64,000 nt of DNA, taken from positions 9,534 through 73,533 of the forward strand of contig JBPBQS010000132.1 in NCBI GenBank assembly GCA_050920955.1, written 5' to 3'. The stretch is from CAXSEF01 sp050920955. Lineage in GTDB: Bacteria; Pseudomonadota; Alphaproteobacteria; Acetobacterales; Acetobacteraceae. A program made the position numbers and the translations under genes. The notes beneath the pieces were generated by a model. That model was not told the DNA's origin. It ran no database searches and worked only from the letters and a program-made list of their open reading frames with translations. Positions 11,087 through 20,476 of this stretch are shown here, in pieces (positions within the stretch are counted from its first letter, which is position 1; every line of letters starts with the position of its first letter).

Positions 11087-12733
11087 TCAGACCCTGAGCA
11101 GGTGCACGTCCACCAGCGGCCGCTTCTGCAGGCGGCGGCCCAGCGCGCGGCGCAGCACCGACTTGGCGGCGTCGAGCAGCGGCTCGTCGTCGCGGCGCAG
11201 CGCCACCGGCAGGCCCTCCAGGCCGGCCACGAACTCGCGCACGATGCGCAGCGCCTCGGGCTCGTCCGGCTCGAACAGGCCGGGCGCGGTCACCTTCGGC
11301 GTGCCGCGCACGTGGCCCTCGGCGTCCACCGCGATGGACGCGATCACCATGCCGTTGAACAGCATGCGCCGGCGCGCGGTCAGCACGCCGCCGTTGATCG
11401 GCACGAGGCGGTTGCCGTCGAGCGCGAGGCGGCCGACGGTCGCGGAGTCCGTGACCTCCGGGCGGTTGCCGCTCAGGCTGAGCAGGTCGCCGTCCTCCAG
11501 GAGGAACGGCGTGGCGCCGGCCTCCTGCGCCAGCGCGGCGTGGGACGACATGTGGCGCCACTCGCCGTGCACGGGGACGGAGAAGCGCGGGCGCACCAGC
11601 TGGTACATCCGGCGCAGCTCGTCGCGCGCAGGGTGGCCGGAGACGTGGACCAGGTGGTCCTCGGCGGTGATGATCCGCACGCCGCGGCGCACCAGGTTGT
11701 CCTGCACCGTGCCGATGGCGCGCTCGTTGCCGGGGATGGTGCGGGAGCTGAACACGACGGTGTCGCCGGGGCCCATCGCGATGTTGGGGTGGGTGTCCAT
11801 GGCGATGCGGGCCAGCGCCGAGCGCGGCTCGCCCTGGGAGCCGGTGACCATCATCAGCAGGTTGTCGTCGGGCACCGTGCCGGCCTGGTCCTCGGGCACG
11901 AACTCGGGGATGCCGCGCAGGTAGCCGGTCTCGCGCGCGGACTGGTCGAGGTTGCGCAGCGAGCGCCCCACCATGGCCACGGAGCGGCCGGCGGCGCGGG
12001 CGGCCATCGCGATGGTCTCCACGCGGGCCACGTTGCTCGCGAAGCAGGTGACCGCGACCCGGCCCTGCAGGGAGCGGATCAGCCCGGCCATCGACTTGCG
12101 CACGTCGGCCTCGGAGCCGGAGTGGCCCTCGACCAGCGCGTTGGTGCTGTCGCACACGATCGCCAGCACGCCGGCGTCGCCGAGCGCCTGCAGCGCCGCC
12201 TCGTCGGTGGGCGGGCCCACCATCGGGTTGGCGTCGAGCTTCCAGTCGCCGGTGTGCAGCACCACGCCGTGCGGCGTGGTGATCGCCAGCGCCTGCGCCT
12301 CGGGGATGGAGTGCGCCACCGAGATGAAGCGCAGCGAGAACGGCGCCAGCTCGAAGGAGCCGCCCGCCGGGACCACGTGGATCCTCACCTGGTTGAGCAG
12401 CTGCGCCTCGCCGAGCTTGCGGCGCAGCACCGAGGCCGCGAACGGCGTCGCGTACACCGGGCACTGCAGCTGGCGCCACAGGTGGGCGACCGCGCCGATG
12501 TGGTCCTCGTGCGCGTGGGTGATGACCAGGCCCAGGAGGTGCTCGCGCCGCTCGGCGATGAAGCTCGGGTCGGGCATCATCACCTCGACCTCGGGCATCT
12601 CCGAGCCGCCGAAGCCGATGCCGCAGTCCACGGCAAGCCACTTGCCGTTGCAGCGGTACAAATTCAGGTTCATGCCGATCTCGCCCGTCCCACCCAGGGG
12701 CAGGAAGGCCAGGTCAGCGCTCATCGCGTTCAT
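11087..12733 (-). CDS. rnj: Ribonuclease J
   Basis: A 548-residue metallo-beta-lactamase/beta-CASP RNase. The metal site THAHEDH is at residues 72-78. The LGGTGEIGMN opening, HTGDWKLD, the beta-CASP CFASNVARVETI segment and SGHP are all present. RNase J combines endonuclease and 5'-3' exonuclease activity in mRNA decay and rRNA maturation. The ATG shares its A with the coaX stop (TAATG), and the DUF1467 gene follows after four bases, so the three are one operon. Length and domain order are normal. Confidence 0.96.
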   Translation of the reverse strand: MNAMSADLAFLPLGGTGEIGMNLNLYRCNGKWLAVDCGIGFGGSEMPEVEVMMPDPSFIAERREHLLGLVITHAHEDHIGAVAHLWRQLQCPVYATPFAASVLRRKLGEAQLLNQVRIHVVPAGGSFELAPFSLRFISVAHSIPEAQALAITTPHGVVLHTGDWKLDANPMVGPPTDEAALQALGDAGVLAIVCDSTNALVEGHSGSEADVRKSMAGLIRSLQGRVAVTCFASNVARVETIAMAARAAGRSVAMVGRSLRNLDQSARETGYLRGIPEFVPEDQAGTVPDDNLLMMVTGSQGEPRSALARIAMDTHPNIAMGPGDTVVFSSRTIPGNERAIGTVQDNLVRRGVRIITAEDHLVHVSGHPARDELRRMYQLVRPRFSVPVHGEWRHMSSHAALAQEAGATPFLLEDGDLLSLSGNRPEVTDSATVGRLALDGNRLVPINGGVLTARRRMLFNGMVIASIAVDAEGHVRGTPKVTAPGLFEPDEPEALRIVREFVAGLEGLPVALRRDDEPLLDAAKSVLRRALGRRLQKRPLVDVHLLRV

Positions 12734-13542
12734 TAATCGCCTTCAATCAGTCTTGTTCTGTCACGAGACAATGTGGGGGTTGGGTTGCGCTGCGCCAACA
12801 GGCGAAGCCCGTCAAGCGTGAGATCGGGGTCGATGCGTTCCATCACCGTGGTCCCCTCGGAGAACAATGGCGCCAGTCCCCCCGTGGCGACGACCTTCAG
12901 CGGGCGGTCGAACTCGCCCTTGATCCGTGCGACGAGGCCCTCGATCAGGCCGACGTAGCCCCAGTAGATGCCGGACTGCATGGCAGGCACGGTCGAGCGA
13001 CCGATCACCGCCTGCGGCCGGCCGATGCCGATCCGCGGCAGCCGCGCCGCCGCCTCGTGCAGGGCCTTGAGCGACAGATTGATGCCCGGCGCGATCACGC
13101 CGCCGACATACGCCCCGTCGCCCTCCACCACGTCGAACGTCGTGGCCGTGCCGAAGTCGATCACCACCAGCGGCCCGCGGTAGCGCTCGTGCGCCGCCAG
13201 CGCGTTGACCAGGCGGTCGGCGCCCACCTCGGCCGGGTTGTCCACGCGTATCTCGAAGCCCCAGTGCAGCGTCGAGCGCGCGATCAGCGGCTCCACCGCG
13301 AACCAGTCGCGGCACAGGCGGCGCAGGTGGTACAGCGCGGCCGGCACCACGGTGCCGATCACCGCTGCATCCACCTGGCCCGCCGGGATGCCGCGCAGGG
13401 CGAGCAGCGCCATCAGCCACACCGCGTACTCGTCGGACGTGCGCTGCGCCTCGGTCGCGATGCGGAACGTGCCGGCCCAGTGGGTCCCGTCATGGACCGC
13501 GAACACGATGTTGGTGTTGCCGGCGTCGATGACGAGAAGCAT
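12733..13542 (-). CDS. coaX: Type III pantothenate kinase
   Basis: A 269-residue ASKHA-fold kinase that phosphorylates pantothenate, the first step of coenzyme A synthesis. The phosphate motif is DAGNTN (6-11), the substrate-binding GADRLVNA and the acidic FGTATTFDVV segment follow, and GGVIAPGI matches the family. In many alphaproteobacteria birA lies between nuoN and coaX; here only a repeat does. coaX heads an operon with rnj and DUF1467, linked by a TAATG overlap. Confidence 0.96.
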   Translation of the reverse strand: MLLVIDAGNTNIVFAVHDGTHWAGTFRIATEAQRTSDEYAVWLMALLALRGIPAGQVDAAVIGTVVPAALYHLRRLCRDWFAVEPLIARSTLHWGFEIRVDNPAEVGADRLVNALAAHERYRGPLVVIDFGTATTFDVVEGDGAYVGGVIAPGINLSLKALHEAAARLPRIGIGRPQAVIGRSTVPAMQSGIYWGYVGLIEGLVARIKGEFDRPLKVVATGGLAPLFSEGTTVMERIDPDLTLDGLRLLAQRNPTPTLSRDRTRLIEGD

Positions 13543-13549
13543 GGGTCAG

Positions 13550-13676
13550 GCAAGCAAGGCCGGGCTCTGCCCGGACCCGCCAGGGGCGAGCCGCCCCTGG
13601 ACCGGCACACTCAAGTTAAGGTTTCCAAAGGCGAGCCTTTGGCGGAGCTCGAGGCAGAGCCTCGACCTTGCTTCCT
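13550..13676. repeat. Palindromic repeat, two-unit copy
   Basis: GCAAGCAAGG to CCTTGCTTCC, with four hairpins: CCGGGC/GCCCGG, CCAGGGGCG/CGCCCCTGG, AAAGGCGAGCCTTT and GAGGCAGAGCCTC. It occupies the nuoN-coaX gap. Confidence 0.87.
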
Positions 13677-13679
13677 GTC

Positions 13680-15155
13680 TCACCCGAAGAGCGCCCTTGC
13701 CGCGGTCTCGGCCGCCTGGACGACCGGCGAGGGCATCAGGAAGAACAGGAAGGTGAACAGCCCGCCGACCACGGCGACGAAGGAGAGCGAGGGCGCGCGG
13801 GCGTCGAACGCCTCCTCGGCCTCGTCGAAGTACATCACCTTCACGACGCGCAGGTAGTAGTAGAGGCCGATCACGCTGGTCAGGACGCCGATCACGGCGA
13901 GCGTCCACAGGCCGGACTGCACCGCGGCCTGGAACACGAACAGCTTGCCGAAGAAGCCCGACATCGGCGGCACGCCGGCCATGGAGAACATCAGCACGGC
14001 CAGCACGAGGGCCAGCACGGGGTCGGTCTTGGCCAGGCCGCCGAGGTCGGAGATGCGCTCGAGCGCCAGGCCGCGGCGGCGCATGGCGATGATGCAGGCG
14101 AACGCGCCGGCGTTCATGAACACGTAGGTCACGAGGTAGATCAGCGTGCCGCGGATGCCGGCCTCCGAGCCCGCGGCCAGGCCGATCAGCGCGTAGCCCA
14201 TGTGGCCGATCGAGGAGTAGGCCATCAGGCGCTTGATGCTGGTCTGGCCGATGGCGGCGAGGCTGCCCAGGATCATCGAGCAGATCGCGACCAGGATGAT
14301 GAGCTGCTGCCAGTCGTGCAGCACGTGGCCGAAGGGCACGACCATGGCGCGCAGGAGAACCGCGAAGGGGGCGACCTTGGGGGCGGTGCTCATGAAGGCG
14401 GTCACGGGGGTGGGCGCGCCCTCGTAGACGTCGGGCGTCCACATGTGGAACGGCACGGCGGAGAGCTTGAAGGCGAGGCCGGCGACGATGAACACGATGC
14501 CGATCACGAGGCCGACGGAGGTGCCGCCAGGGGCCGCGACAGCCTGGGCGATCAGGGAGAACTGCATGGTCCCGGAGAAGCCGTAGACGAGCGAGATGCC
14601 GTAGAGCAGGAGGCCGGAGGCGAGGGCGCTCAGGACGAAGTACTTGAGGCCGGCCTCCGAGGAGCGGACGTCGTCGCGGGCGAAGGAGCAGAGCACGTAG
14701 ACGGCGAGGCTCTGCAGCTCGAGGCCCATGTAGAGGGTCATCAGGCTGGCGGCCTGCGCCATGAACAGCATGCCGATCGTGGAGAACACCACGAGGAGCG
14801 GGAACTCGAAGCGGGCGATCTCCTGGCGCTCGTTGTAGTCGAGCGCCAGGATCGTGGTCAGCGCGGCGCCGGCCAGGATCAGCACCTGGGCGAAGCGGCT
14901 GAAGGCGTCCGACACGATCAGGCCGCCGTACGCGACGCCGTCGGGGGACTGCACGACCAGGCCGGCGGTGACGAGGAGCGCCGCGAGCACGAGCATGGTG
15001 CAGGCAGCCGCCGAGTCGCGCGGGCGGGTCACGCCGTAGACCAGGATCAGCAGGCCGAGGAGGGCGAGCACGATCTCGGGCAGGGCGAGCGCCCAGTGCG
15101 ACAGGCCCTCGATCGAGGGCGCGGCGAGGGGCTGGGCGGGGGTGGCCGGGTTCAT
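13680..15155 (-). CDS. nuoN: NADH-quinone oxidoreductase subunit N
   Basis: A 491-residue antiporter-like membrane subunit of respiratory complex I, with about 14 transmembrane helices. The conserved proton-channel lysine/glutamate segments are visible: MGLELQSLAVYVL, LAFKLSAVPFHMWTPDVYEGAPTPVTAF and AYSSIGHMGYALIG. It is the last gene of the nuo block. Its ATG overlaps the nuoM stop as ATGA. Its stop lies at the edge of a repeat. Confidence 0.97.
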   Translation of the reverse strand: MNPATPAQPLAAPSIEGLSHWALALPEIVLALLGLLILVYGVTRPRDSAAACTMLVLAALLVTAGLVVQSPDGVAYGGLIVSDAFSRFAQVLILAGAALTTILALDYNERQEIARFEFPLLVVFSTIGMLFMAQAASLMTLYMGLELQSLAVYVLCSFARDDVRSSEAGLKYFVLSALASGLLLYGISLVYGFSGTMQFSLIAQAVAAPGGTSVGLVIGIVFIVAGLAFKLSAVPFHMWTPDVYEGAPTPVTAFMSTAPKVAPFAVLLRAMVVPFGHVLHDWQQLIILVAICSMILGSLAAIGQTSIKRLMAYSSIGHMGYALIGLAAGSEAGIRGTLIYLVTYVFMNAGAFACIIAMRRRGLALERISDLGGLAKTDPVLALVLAVLMFSMAGVPPMSGFFGKLFVFQAAVQSGLWTLAVIGVLTSVIGLYYYLRVVKVMYFDEAEEAFDARAPSLSFVAVVGGLFTFLFFLMPSPVVQAAETAARALFG

Positions 15156-16708
15156 CGGGCCGGCTCCGCGGCGGGGGGGCTTGCAGGCGTGGCGTCGGCG
15201 AGGTGCACGGTCGACGGCAGGCCGAGGGCGGCCTCGTGGTGCGCGACCATGGAGTCCACGGTGGCGCCGAAGAACTGCGTGAAGCTGCTCGGGTAGAAGC
15301 CCATCCACAGGGTCAGCACGACGAGGGGGGCGAAGATGCCGATCTCGCGCGGCGACAGGTCGAGCAGGCCGCGCAGGTCGTCGCGCGTCAGGCGGCCGAA
15401 GATCACGCGGCGGTAGAGGTAGAGGCCGTACACGGCGCCGAGCACCATGCCCATGCTGCCGAGCACCGCCAGCCACAGGCTGACCTGGAAGGCGCCGACG
15501 AGGACGAGGAACTCGCCGACGAAGCCCGAGGTGCCGGGCAGGCCGATGTTGCCCATGGTGAAGACCATGAACACGGCGGCGTAGAGCGGCATGGTCGCGG
15601 CCAGGCCGCCGTAGCGGGCGATCTCGCGGGTGTGCAGGCGGTCGTAGACGACGCCGACGCAGAGGAACATCGCCGCCGAGACGACGCCGTGGCTGAGCAT
15701 CAGGAACAGCGCGCCCTGCAACCCCTGGACGTCGACGGTGAAGATGCCGATCACCACGACGCCCATGTGGGCGATCGAGGAGTAGGCGATCAGCTTCTTC
15801 ATGTCGGTCTGCGCGAAGGCGACCAGCGAGGTGTAGATCACCGCGACGACGGCCAGGGCGAACATCAGCGGCGCGAACTGCTGCGTGGCCTGCGGCAGCA
15901 TGGGCACGGAGAAGCGCAGGAAGCCGTAGGCGCCCATCTTGAGCAGCACGCCGGCCAGGATCACCGAGCCCGCGGTCGGCGCCTCGACGTGGGCGTCGGG
16001 CAACCAGGTGTGGACGGGCCACATCGGCACCTTCACCGCGAAGGAGGCGAGGAAGGCGAGGAACAGCCAGAACTGCATCCGCGGGGTGAAGGCGGTCGCC
16101 ATCAGGGTCGGGATGTCGGTGGTGCCGGCGACGTACCACATGGCCAGCAGGGCGAGCAGCATCAGCACGGAGCCGGCGAAGGTGTAGAGGAAGAACTTGA
16201 ACGAGGCGTAGACCCGACGCGTGCCGCCCCAGACGCCGATGATCAGGTACATCGGGATCAGCACGCCCTCGAAGAACATGTAGAACACGACGAAGTCCAT
16301 CGCCGAGAACATGCCGACCATCATGGTCTCGAGCACGAGGAACGCGATCATGTACTCGCGCACGCGGAAGTGGATCGCCTCCCAGCTCGCCAGGATGCAG
16401 ATCGGCGTGAGCGCGGTGCTCAGCAGCACGAACAGCACGGAGATGCCGTCCACGCCCATGGCGTAGGCGACGTGGAAGCCGGGCAGCCATTCGTGGCGCT
16501 CGGTGAACTGGAAGCCGGGCTGCGCGGTGTCGAAGCGCACCCAGAGCACGAGGGAGACCACGAACACTACGAGGCTGGTCCACAGCGCGGCCCAGCGGGA
16601 GTTCGAGGCGACGACCTCGTCCGTGCCGCGCACGGACATGATGAAGGCGCAGCCGACCAGCGGCAGGAAGGTGACGAGGGAGAGGATCGGGAAGCCGGCG
16701 GCGTTCAT
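15152..16708 (-). CDS. nuoM: NADH-quinone oxidoreductase subunit M
   Basis: A 518-residue antiporter-like subunit with about 14 helices. Key segments are FFEGVLIPMYLIIGVWGG with the helix-5 glutamate, SFAVKVPMWPVHTWLPDAHVEAPTAGSVILAGVLLKMG and YSSIAHMGVVVIGIF. It forms one of the proton-pumping modules of the membrane arm. It begins four bases after the nuoL stop and overlaps nuoN by four bases, consistent with coupled translation and ordered assembly. Confidence 0.97.
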   Translation of the reverse strand: MNAAGFPILSLVTFLPLVGCAFIMSVRGTDEVVASNSRWAALWTSLVVFVVSLVLWVRFDTAQPGFQFTERHEWLPGFHVAYAMGVDGISVLFVLLSTALTPICILASWEAIHFRVREYMIAFLVLETMMVGMFSAMDFVVFYMFFEGVLIPMYLIIGVWGGTRRVYASFKFFLYTFAGSVLMLLALLAMWYVAGTTDIPTLMATAFTPRMQFWLFLAFLASFAVKVPMWPVHTWLPDAHVEAPTAGSVILAGVLLKMGAYGFLRFSVPMLPQATQQFAPLMFALAVVAVIYTSLVAFAQTDMKKLIAYSSIAHMGVVVIGIFTVDVQGLQGALFLMLSHGVVSAAMFLCVGVVYDRLHTREIARYGGLAATMPLYAAVFMVFTMGNIGLPGTSGFVGEFLVLVGAFQVSLWLAVLGSMGMVLGAVYGLYLYRRVIFGRLTRDDLRGLLDLSPREIGIFAPLVVLTLWMGFYPSSFTQFFGATVDSMVAHHEAALGLPSTVHLADATPASPPAAEPAR

Positions 16709-16712
16709 CAGG

Positions 16713-18641
16713 TCACCGGAACAGGAGGAAGACGCTGACCAGGCCGACGAGGCCGATCAGCATGGTGAAGGCGTAGACCGCGATCGAGCCGGTCTGGATG
16801 CGCACGACCTGGCGCGAGCCGTCGGTGGTCAGCAGGGCGATGCCGTTGGGCAGGCCGTCGATGATGCGCTCGTCGCCGACGTGCCAGAACTCGCGGGCCA
16901 GCCACTTGGCGGGGCGGACGAAGATCGCGTCGTAGAGCTCGTCGAAATACCACTTGTTCAGCAGGAACAGGTAGAGCGGGCGGAAGCGGGTCGCGAGCAT
17001 CGCCGGCAGCGCGGGGCGGGCCATGTAGAGGAGGTAGGCTAGCGCGATGCCGCCCAGGCCCATCACGGTGGGCAGGAGCGCGATGAGGGCGGGGACGTGC
17101 TCGGCGCTCAGCAGGACATGGTTGTCGGGGCCGGAGAAGATGGCGCCGCGCCAGAACCAGCCCTGGTCCTCGCCGATGAACAGGGACTTGAGCAGCACGC
17201 CGGCGAGCAGGGCGCCCACGGAGAGCAGCACGAGCGGGACCCACATCCAGGGCGGGCTCTCGTGGGCGTGGGCGAGCTTGTCCTCGTCGTGGGCGCGGCC
17301 GTGGAAGGTCAGGATCAGCAGGCGCCAGGAGTAGAACGCGGTGAGGAAGGCGGCGATGGTGCCGAGCGTGAAGGCGTAGAGGCCGACGCCGGTGTGGGCG
17401 GCCCAGGCGCTCTCCAGGATCGCGTCCTTGGACCAGTAGCCGGCGAACGGGTAGATGCCGCCCAGCGCCAGGCTGCCCGCCCACATGCAGACGTAGGTGA
17501 TGGGGATCTTCCGCCACAGGCCGCCCATGCGGAACATGTCCTGCTCGTCGTGCATGGCGTGGATCACCGAGCCGGCGCACAGGAACAGCAGCGCCTTGAA
17601 GAAGGCGTGGGTGAAGAGGTGGAACATCGAGGCCTGGAACGCGCCCACGCCGGCGGCGAGGAACATGTAGCCGAGCTGCGAGCAGGTCGAGTAGGCGATC
17701 ACGCGCTTGATGTCGGGCTGCACCAGCGCGATCGTCGCCGCGAAGAAGCAGGTCGTGCCGCCGATCACCGTGACCATCGCGAGGGCGCCGGGGGCGAACT
17801 CCAGGATCGGCGACATGCGGCTGACCAGGAACACGCCGGCCGTCACCATCGTCGCCGCGTGGATCAGGGCGGAGACCGGGGTCGGGCCCTCCATCGCGTC
17901 GGGCAGCCAGGTGTGGAGGAAGATCTGCGCCGACTTGCCCATGGCGCCGATGAACAGCAGGACGCCGATCACCTCGAAGGCGCGCCAGTCGGTGCCGAAC
18001 ACGCGGTAGGTGGCGTCGACGTGGTCGGGGACGTGGGCGAAGATCGTGGGGAAGTCGATGGCGCCGAAGAGGAGGAAGACGAGCGCGATGCCGACGGCGA
18101 AGGAGAGGTCGCCGACGCGGTTGACGACCATCGCCTTGATCGCGGCGGCGTTGGCCGAGGGGCGGTCGTACCAGTAGCCGATCAGCAGGTAGCTCGCGAG
18201 GCCGACGCCTTCCCAGCCGAAGAACAGCTGCAGGAGGTTGTCGGCGCTGACGAGGGCCAGCATCGCGAAGGAGAACAGGGAGAGGTAGGAGAAGAAGCGG
18301 TAGGTCGGCTGGTGCTCGTGGCCCATGTAGCCGACGCTGTAGACGTGCACGAGGGTGGCGACCGCCGTGACCATGGCGACCATGGACACGGACATGGTGT
18401 CGCGGTGCAGGTCCCAGCCGACGTGGAAGCTGCCCACGTCCATCCAGGTGGCGATCAACAGCGCGCCGGGCACGCCTGCGTGCCAGACGTAGTCCACCCA
18501 GTTCAGCGTGCCGCACACGGCGGCGAGCGCCATCAGCAGGATCGTCGCCGCCTGGGCCGCCCTGTCGCCGATGGCACGGCCCAGCAGGCCCGCCACCAGG
18601 GAGCCGAGCAGCGGGGCGAAGACGGCGGTCGCATACAGCAT
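16713..18641 (-). CDS. nuoL: NADH-quinone oxidoreductase subunit L
   Basis: A 642-residue distal antiporter-like subunit carrying the long lateral helix at its C-terminus. FGWEGVGLASYLLIGYWYDRPSANAAAIKAMVVNRVGD, AQIFLHTWLPDAMEGPTPVSALIHAATMV and YSTCSQLGYMFLA are the diagnostic blocks. Length is typical. It starts two bases from the nuoK stop and runs into nuoM. Confidence 0.97.
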   Translation of the reverse strand: MLYATAVFAPLLGSLVAGLLGRAIGDRAAQAATILLMALAAVCGTLNWVDYVWHAGVPGALLIATWMDVGSFHVGWDLHRDTMSVSMVAMVTAVATLVHVYSVGYMGHEHQPTYRFFSYLSLFSFAMLALVSADNLLQLFFGWEGVGLASYLLIGYWYDRPSANAAAIKAMVVNRVGDLSFAVGIALVFLLFGAIDFPTIFAHVPDHVDATYRVFGTDWRAFEVIGVLLFIGAMGKSAQIFLHTWLPDAMEGPTPVSALIHAATMVTAGVFLVSRMSPILEFAPGALAMVTVIGGTTCFFAATIALVQPDIKRVIAYSTCSQLGYMFLAAGVGAFQASMFHLFTHAFFKALLFLCAGSVIHAMHDEQDMFRMGGLWRKIPITYVCMWAGSLALGGIYPFAGYWSKDAILESAWAAHTGVGLYAFTLGTIAAFLTAFYSWRLLILTFHGRAHDEDKLAHAHESPPWMWVPLVLLSVGALLAGVLLKSLFIGEDQGWFWRGAIFSGPDNHVLLSAEHVPALIALLPTVMGLGGIALAYLLYMARPALPAMLATRFRPLYLFLLNKWYFDELYDAIFVRPAKWLAREFWHVGDERIIDGLPNGIALLTTDGSRQVVRIQTGSIAVYAFTMLIGLVGLVSVFLLFR

Positions 18642-18643
18642 CC

Positions 18644-18955
18644 TCAGCCCTTCATCAGGTTCACGTCCTCGACCTGGATCGAGCCGCGGTTGCGGAAGTA
18701 GACCACCACGATCGCGAGGCCGATCGCCGCCTCCGCCGCCGCCACGGTGAGCACGAACATCGCCAGGATCTGCCCCGCGAGGTCGCCCAGGGCTGCCGAG
18801 AAGGCGACGAGGTTGAGGTTCACCGCGAGCAGGATCAGCTCGATCGACATCAGGATCACGATGACGTTCTTGCGGTTCAGGAAGATGCCGAAGATGCCCA
18901 GCACCAGCAGCACCGCCGCCACCGCGAGGTAGTGGCCCAGGCTTACAGCGAGCAT
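18644..18955 (-). CDS. nuoK: NADH-quinone oxidoreductase subunit K
   Basis: A 103-residue, three-helix membrane subunit. The buried glutamates of the proton path lie in SIELILLAVNLNLVAFS and AAAEAAIGLAIVVVYFR. The FLNRKNVIVILMSIE loop is typical of the family. It sits between nuoJ and nuoL with only short gaps. Confidence 0.97.
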   Translation of the reverse strand: MLAVSLGHYLAVAAVLLVLGIFGIFLNRKNVIVILMSIELILLAVNLNLVAFSAALGDLAGQILAMFVLTVAAAEAAIGLAIVVVYFRNRGSIQVEDVNLMKG

Positions 18956-18965
18956 GTGACCGCCA

Positions 18966-19697
18966 TCAGGTGTGGCCTCCGTGCGTCTCGTGGTCCGCGG
19001 CGATCGCGGACGGCGTCGGCGTGTGGCCGTGCGCGTCGGCGCCGGCCGGGAGCAGCGACGGCTCCGGCAGCGGCCGCAGGATGCCCGACGCGCCCACGCC
19101 CTGGCGCAGCGGGACGCGCACCATCGACAGGCTCAGCGCCGGGTCGCGCGCCTGCTGGCGGGCGATGTCCTGGTGGCGCGACGCGGTGCGCTCGCGCAGG
19201 GTCAGCACGATCGCGCCCATCATGGCGACCAGCAGGATCAGGCCGGAGATCTGGAACAACAGCGCGTAGTCCGTGTACAGCACGCGGCCGATCGCGGCGG
19301 TGTTGGACACGCCGGCCGGGGTCGCCGAGAGCCGCAGCACCGCGTTGGCCGGCGAGACGCGCCAGCCCGTCAGGAACACCGCCAGCTCGGCGAAGAGGAC
19401 GAGGCCGACCGCCGCGCCGACCGGGGCGTAGCGCTGGAAGCCCTCGCGCAGCTCGGAGAAGTTCACGTCGAGCATCATCACGACGAACAGGAATAGCACC
19501 GCCACCGCGCCGACGTAGACGATCACCAGGATGAAGGCGAGGAACTCGGCGCCCGCCAGGAGGAACAGCCCGGCCGCGTTGAAGAACGCCAGGATCAGGA
19601 ACAGCACGGAGTGCACGGGGTTGCGCGACGTGACCACGGCGGCGGCCGAGCCCAGCAGGACGGCGGCGAAGAGGTACCAGAAGAGGGTGGCGATCAA
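18966..19697 (-). CDS. nuoJ: NADH-quinone oxidoreductase subunit J
   Basis: A 243-residue membrane subunit with five helices. NPVHSVLFLILAFFNAAGLFLL and EFLAFILVIVYVGAVAVLFLFVVMML, including the pi-bulge region, are diagnostic. TTG 19697 is chosen because the conserved N-terminus (IATLFWYLFAAVLL) starts there and no ATG or GTG lies nearby; GGGGAA is about 9 bases upstream. Longer starts would run into the adjacent repeat. The tail of about 70 residues after the last helix is His/Pro-rich and longer than in E. coli. Confidence 0.93.
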   Translation of the reverse strand: MIATLFWYLFAAVLLGSAAAVVTSRNPVHSVLFLILAFFNAAGLFLLAGAEFLAFILVIVYVGAVAVLFLFVVMMLDVNFSELREGFQRYAPVGAAVGLVLFAELAVFLTGWRVSPANAVLRLSATPAGVSNTAAIGRVLYTDYALLFQISGLILLVAMMGAIVLTLRERTASRHQDIARQQARDPALSLSMVRVPLRQGVGASGILRPLPEPSLLPAGADAHGHTPTPSAIAADHETHGGHT

Positions 19698-19725
19698 GGG
19701 CGCGGTTCCCCAAGACAGACAGGAA

Positions 19726-19848
19726 GGAAGCAAGGCCGGGCGCTGCCCGGACCCGCCAGGGGCGAGCCGCCCCTGGACCGGCTTCTTATAAGTGGATTCC
19801 AAAGGCGAGCCTTTGGCGGAGTCCAGAGGCAGAGCCTCTGGCCTTGCT
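19726..19848. repeat. Palindromic repeat, two-unit copy
   Basis: GGAAGCAAGG to GGCCTTGCT, with CCGGGCGC/TGCCCGG, CCAGGGGCG/CGCCCCTGG, AAAGGCGAGCCTTT and CCAGAGGCAGAGCCTCTGG hairpins. It separates nuoI from nuoJ. Confidence 0.87.
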
Positions 19849-19859
19849 GTGCTGCCATC

Positions 19860-20348
19860 TCAGCGGTACGGCGCATCGAGCTCGAGTCGGCGGGCCAGCG
19901 CCACCTCCCAGCGGTCGCCGTTGGCGAGCAGCTTGGCCTTGTCGTACATCAGCTCCTCGCGCGTCTCGGTGGCGAACTCGAGGTTCGGCCCCTCCACGAT
20001 CGCGTCGACCGGGCAGGCCTCCTCGCACAGGCCGCAGTAGATGCACTTGGTCATGTCGATGTCGTAGCGCGTCGTGCGGCGGCTGCCGTCGTCGCGCGGC
20101 TCGGCCTCGATGGTGATCGCGAGCGCGGGGCACACCGCCTCGCACAGCTTGCACGCGATACAGCGCTCCTCGCCGTTCGGGTAGCGGCGCAGCGCGTGCT
20201 CGCCCTTGAAGCGCGGGCTCTGCGGGTTCTTCTCGAAGGGGTAGTTGATCGTCGCCTTCGGCTTGAACATGTAGGCGAGAGTCAGGCCCATGCCGGAGAT
20301 CAGCTCGCCCAGCAGAAGGCTCCGCGCGGTGCGGTCCAGGAACGCCAT
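19860..20348 (-). CDS. nuoI: NADH-quinone oxidoreductase subunit I
   Basis: A 162-residue ferredoxin-type subunit with two [4Fe-4S] motifs, CIACKLCEAVCP and CIYCGLCEEACP. These hold clusters N6a and N6b that pass electrons toward NuoB. Spacing and length are standard. The start MAFLDRTARSLLLGELISGM is set from conservation. It lies between two repeats, so although it is in nuo order it is physically separated from both nuoH and nuoJ. Confidence 0.97.
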   Translation of the reverse strand: MAFLDRTARSLLLGELISGMGLTLAYMFKPKATINYPFEKNPQSPRFKGEHALRRYPNGEERCIACKLCEAVCPALAITIEAEPRDDGSRRTTRYDIDMTKCIYCGLCEEACPVDAIVEGPNLEFATETREELMYDKAKLLANGDRWEVALARRLELDAPYR

Positions 20349-20399
20349 CGCCAAACCCCTACACAGGCGGCCACGGGATACCCCGCGCCGCAGCATCCG

Positions 20400-20476
20400 G
20401 CAAGCAAGCCCGGGCCCTGCCCGGACCCGCCAGGGGCGAGCCGCCCCTGGCGGGTCCAGGGCAGAGCCCTGGCCTT
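20400..20476. repeat. Palindromic repeat, compact copy
   Basis: GCAAGCAAGCCCGGGC..., then a single central CCAGGGGCGAGCCGCCCCTGG hairpin flanked by CGGACCCG and CGGGTCCAGGGC. It is a 77-base collapsed form. It lies between nuoH and nuoI and overlaps the nuoH stop codon. Confidence 0.82.

Noticed and set aside
13668..15296. Large plus-strand frames opposite nuoN, nuoM and nuoL
   Set aside because: They are exact antisense shadows, rich in His, Glu, Gly and Ala, with no recognisable domains.
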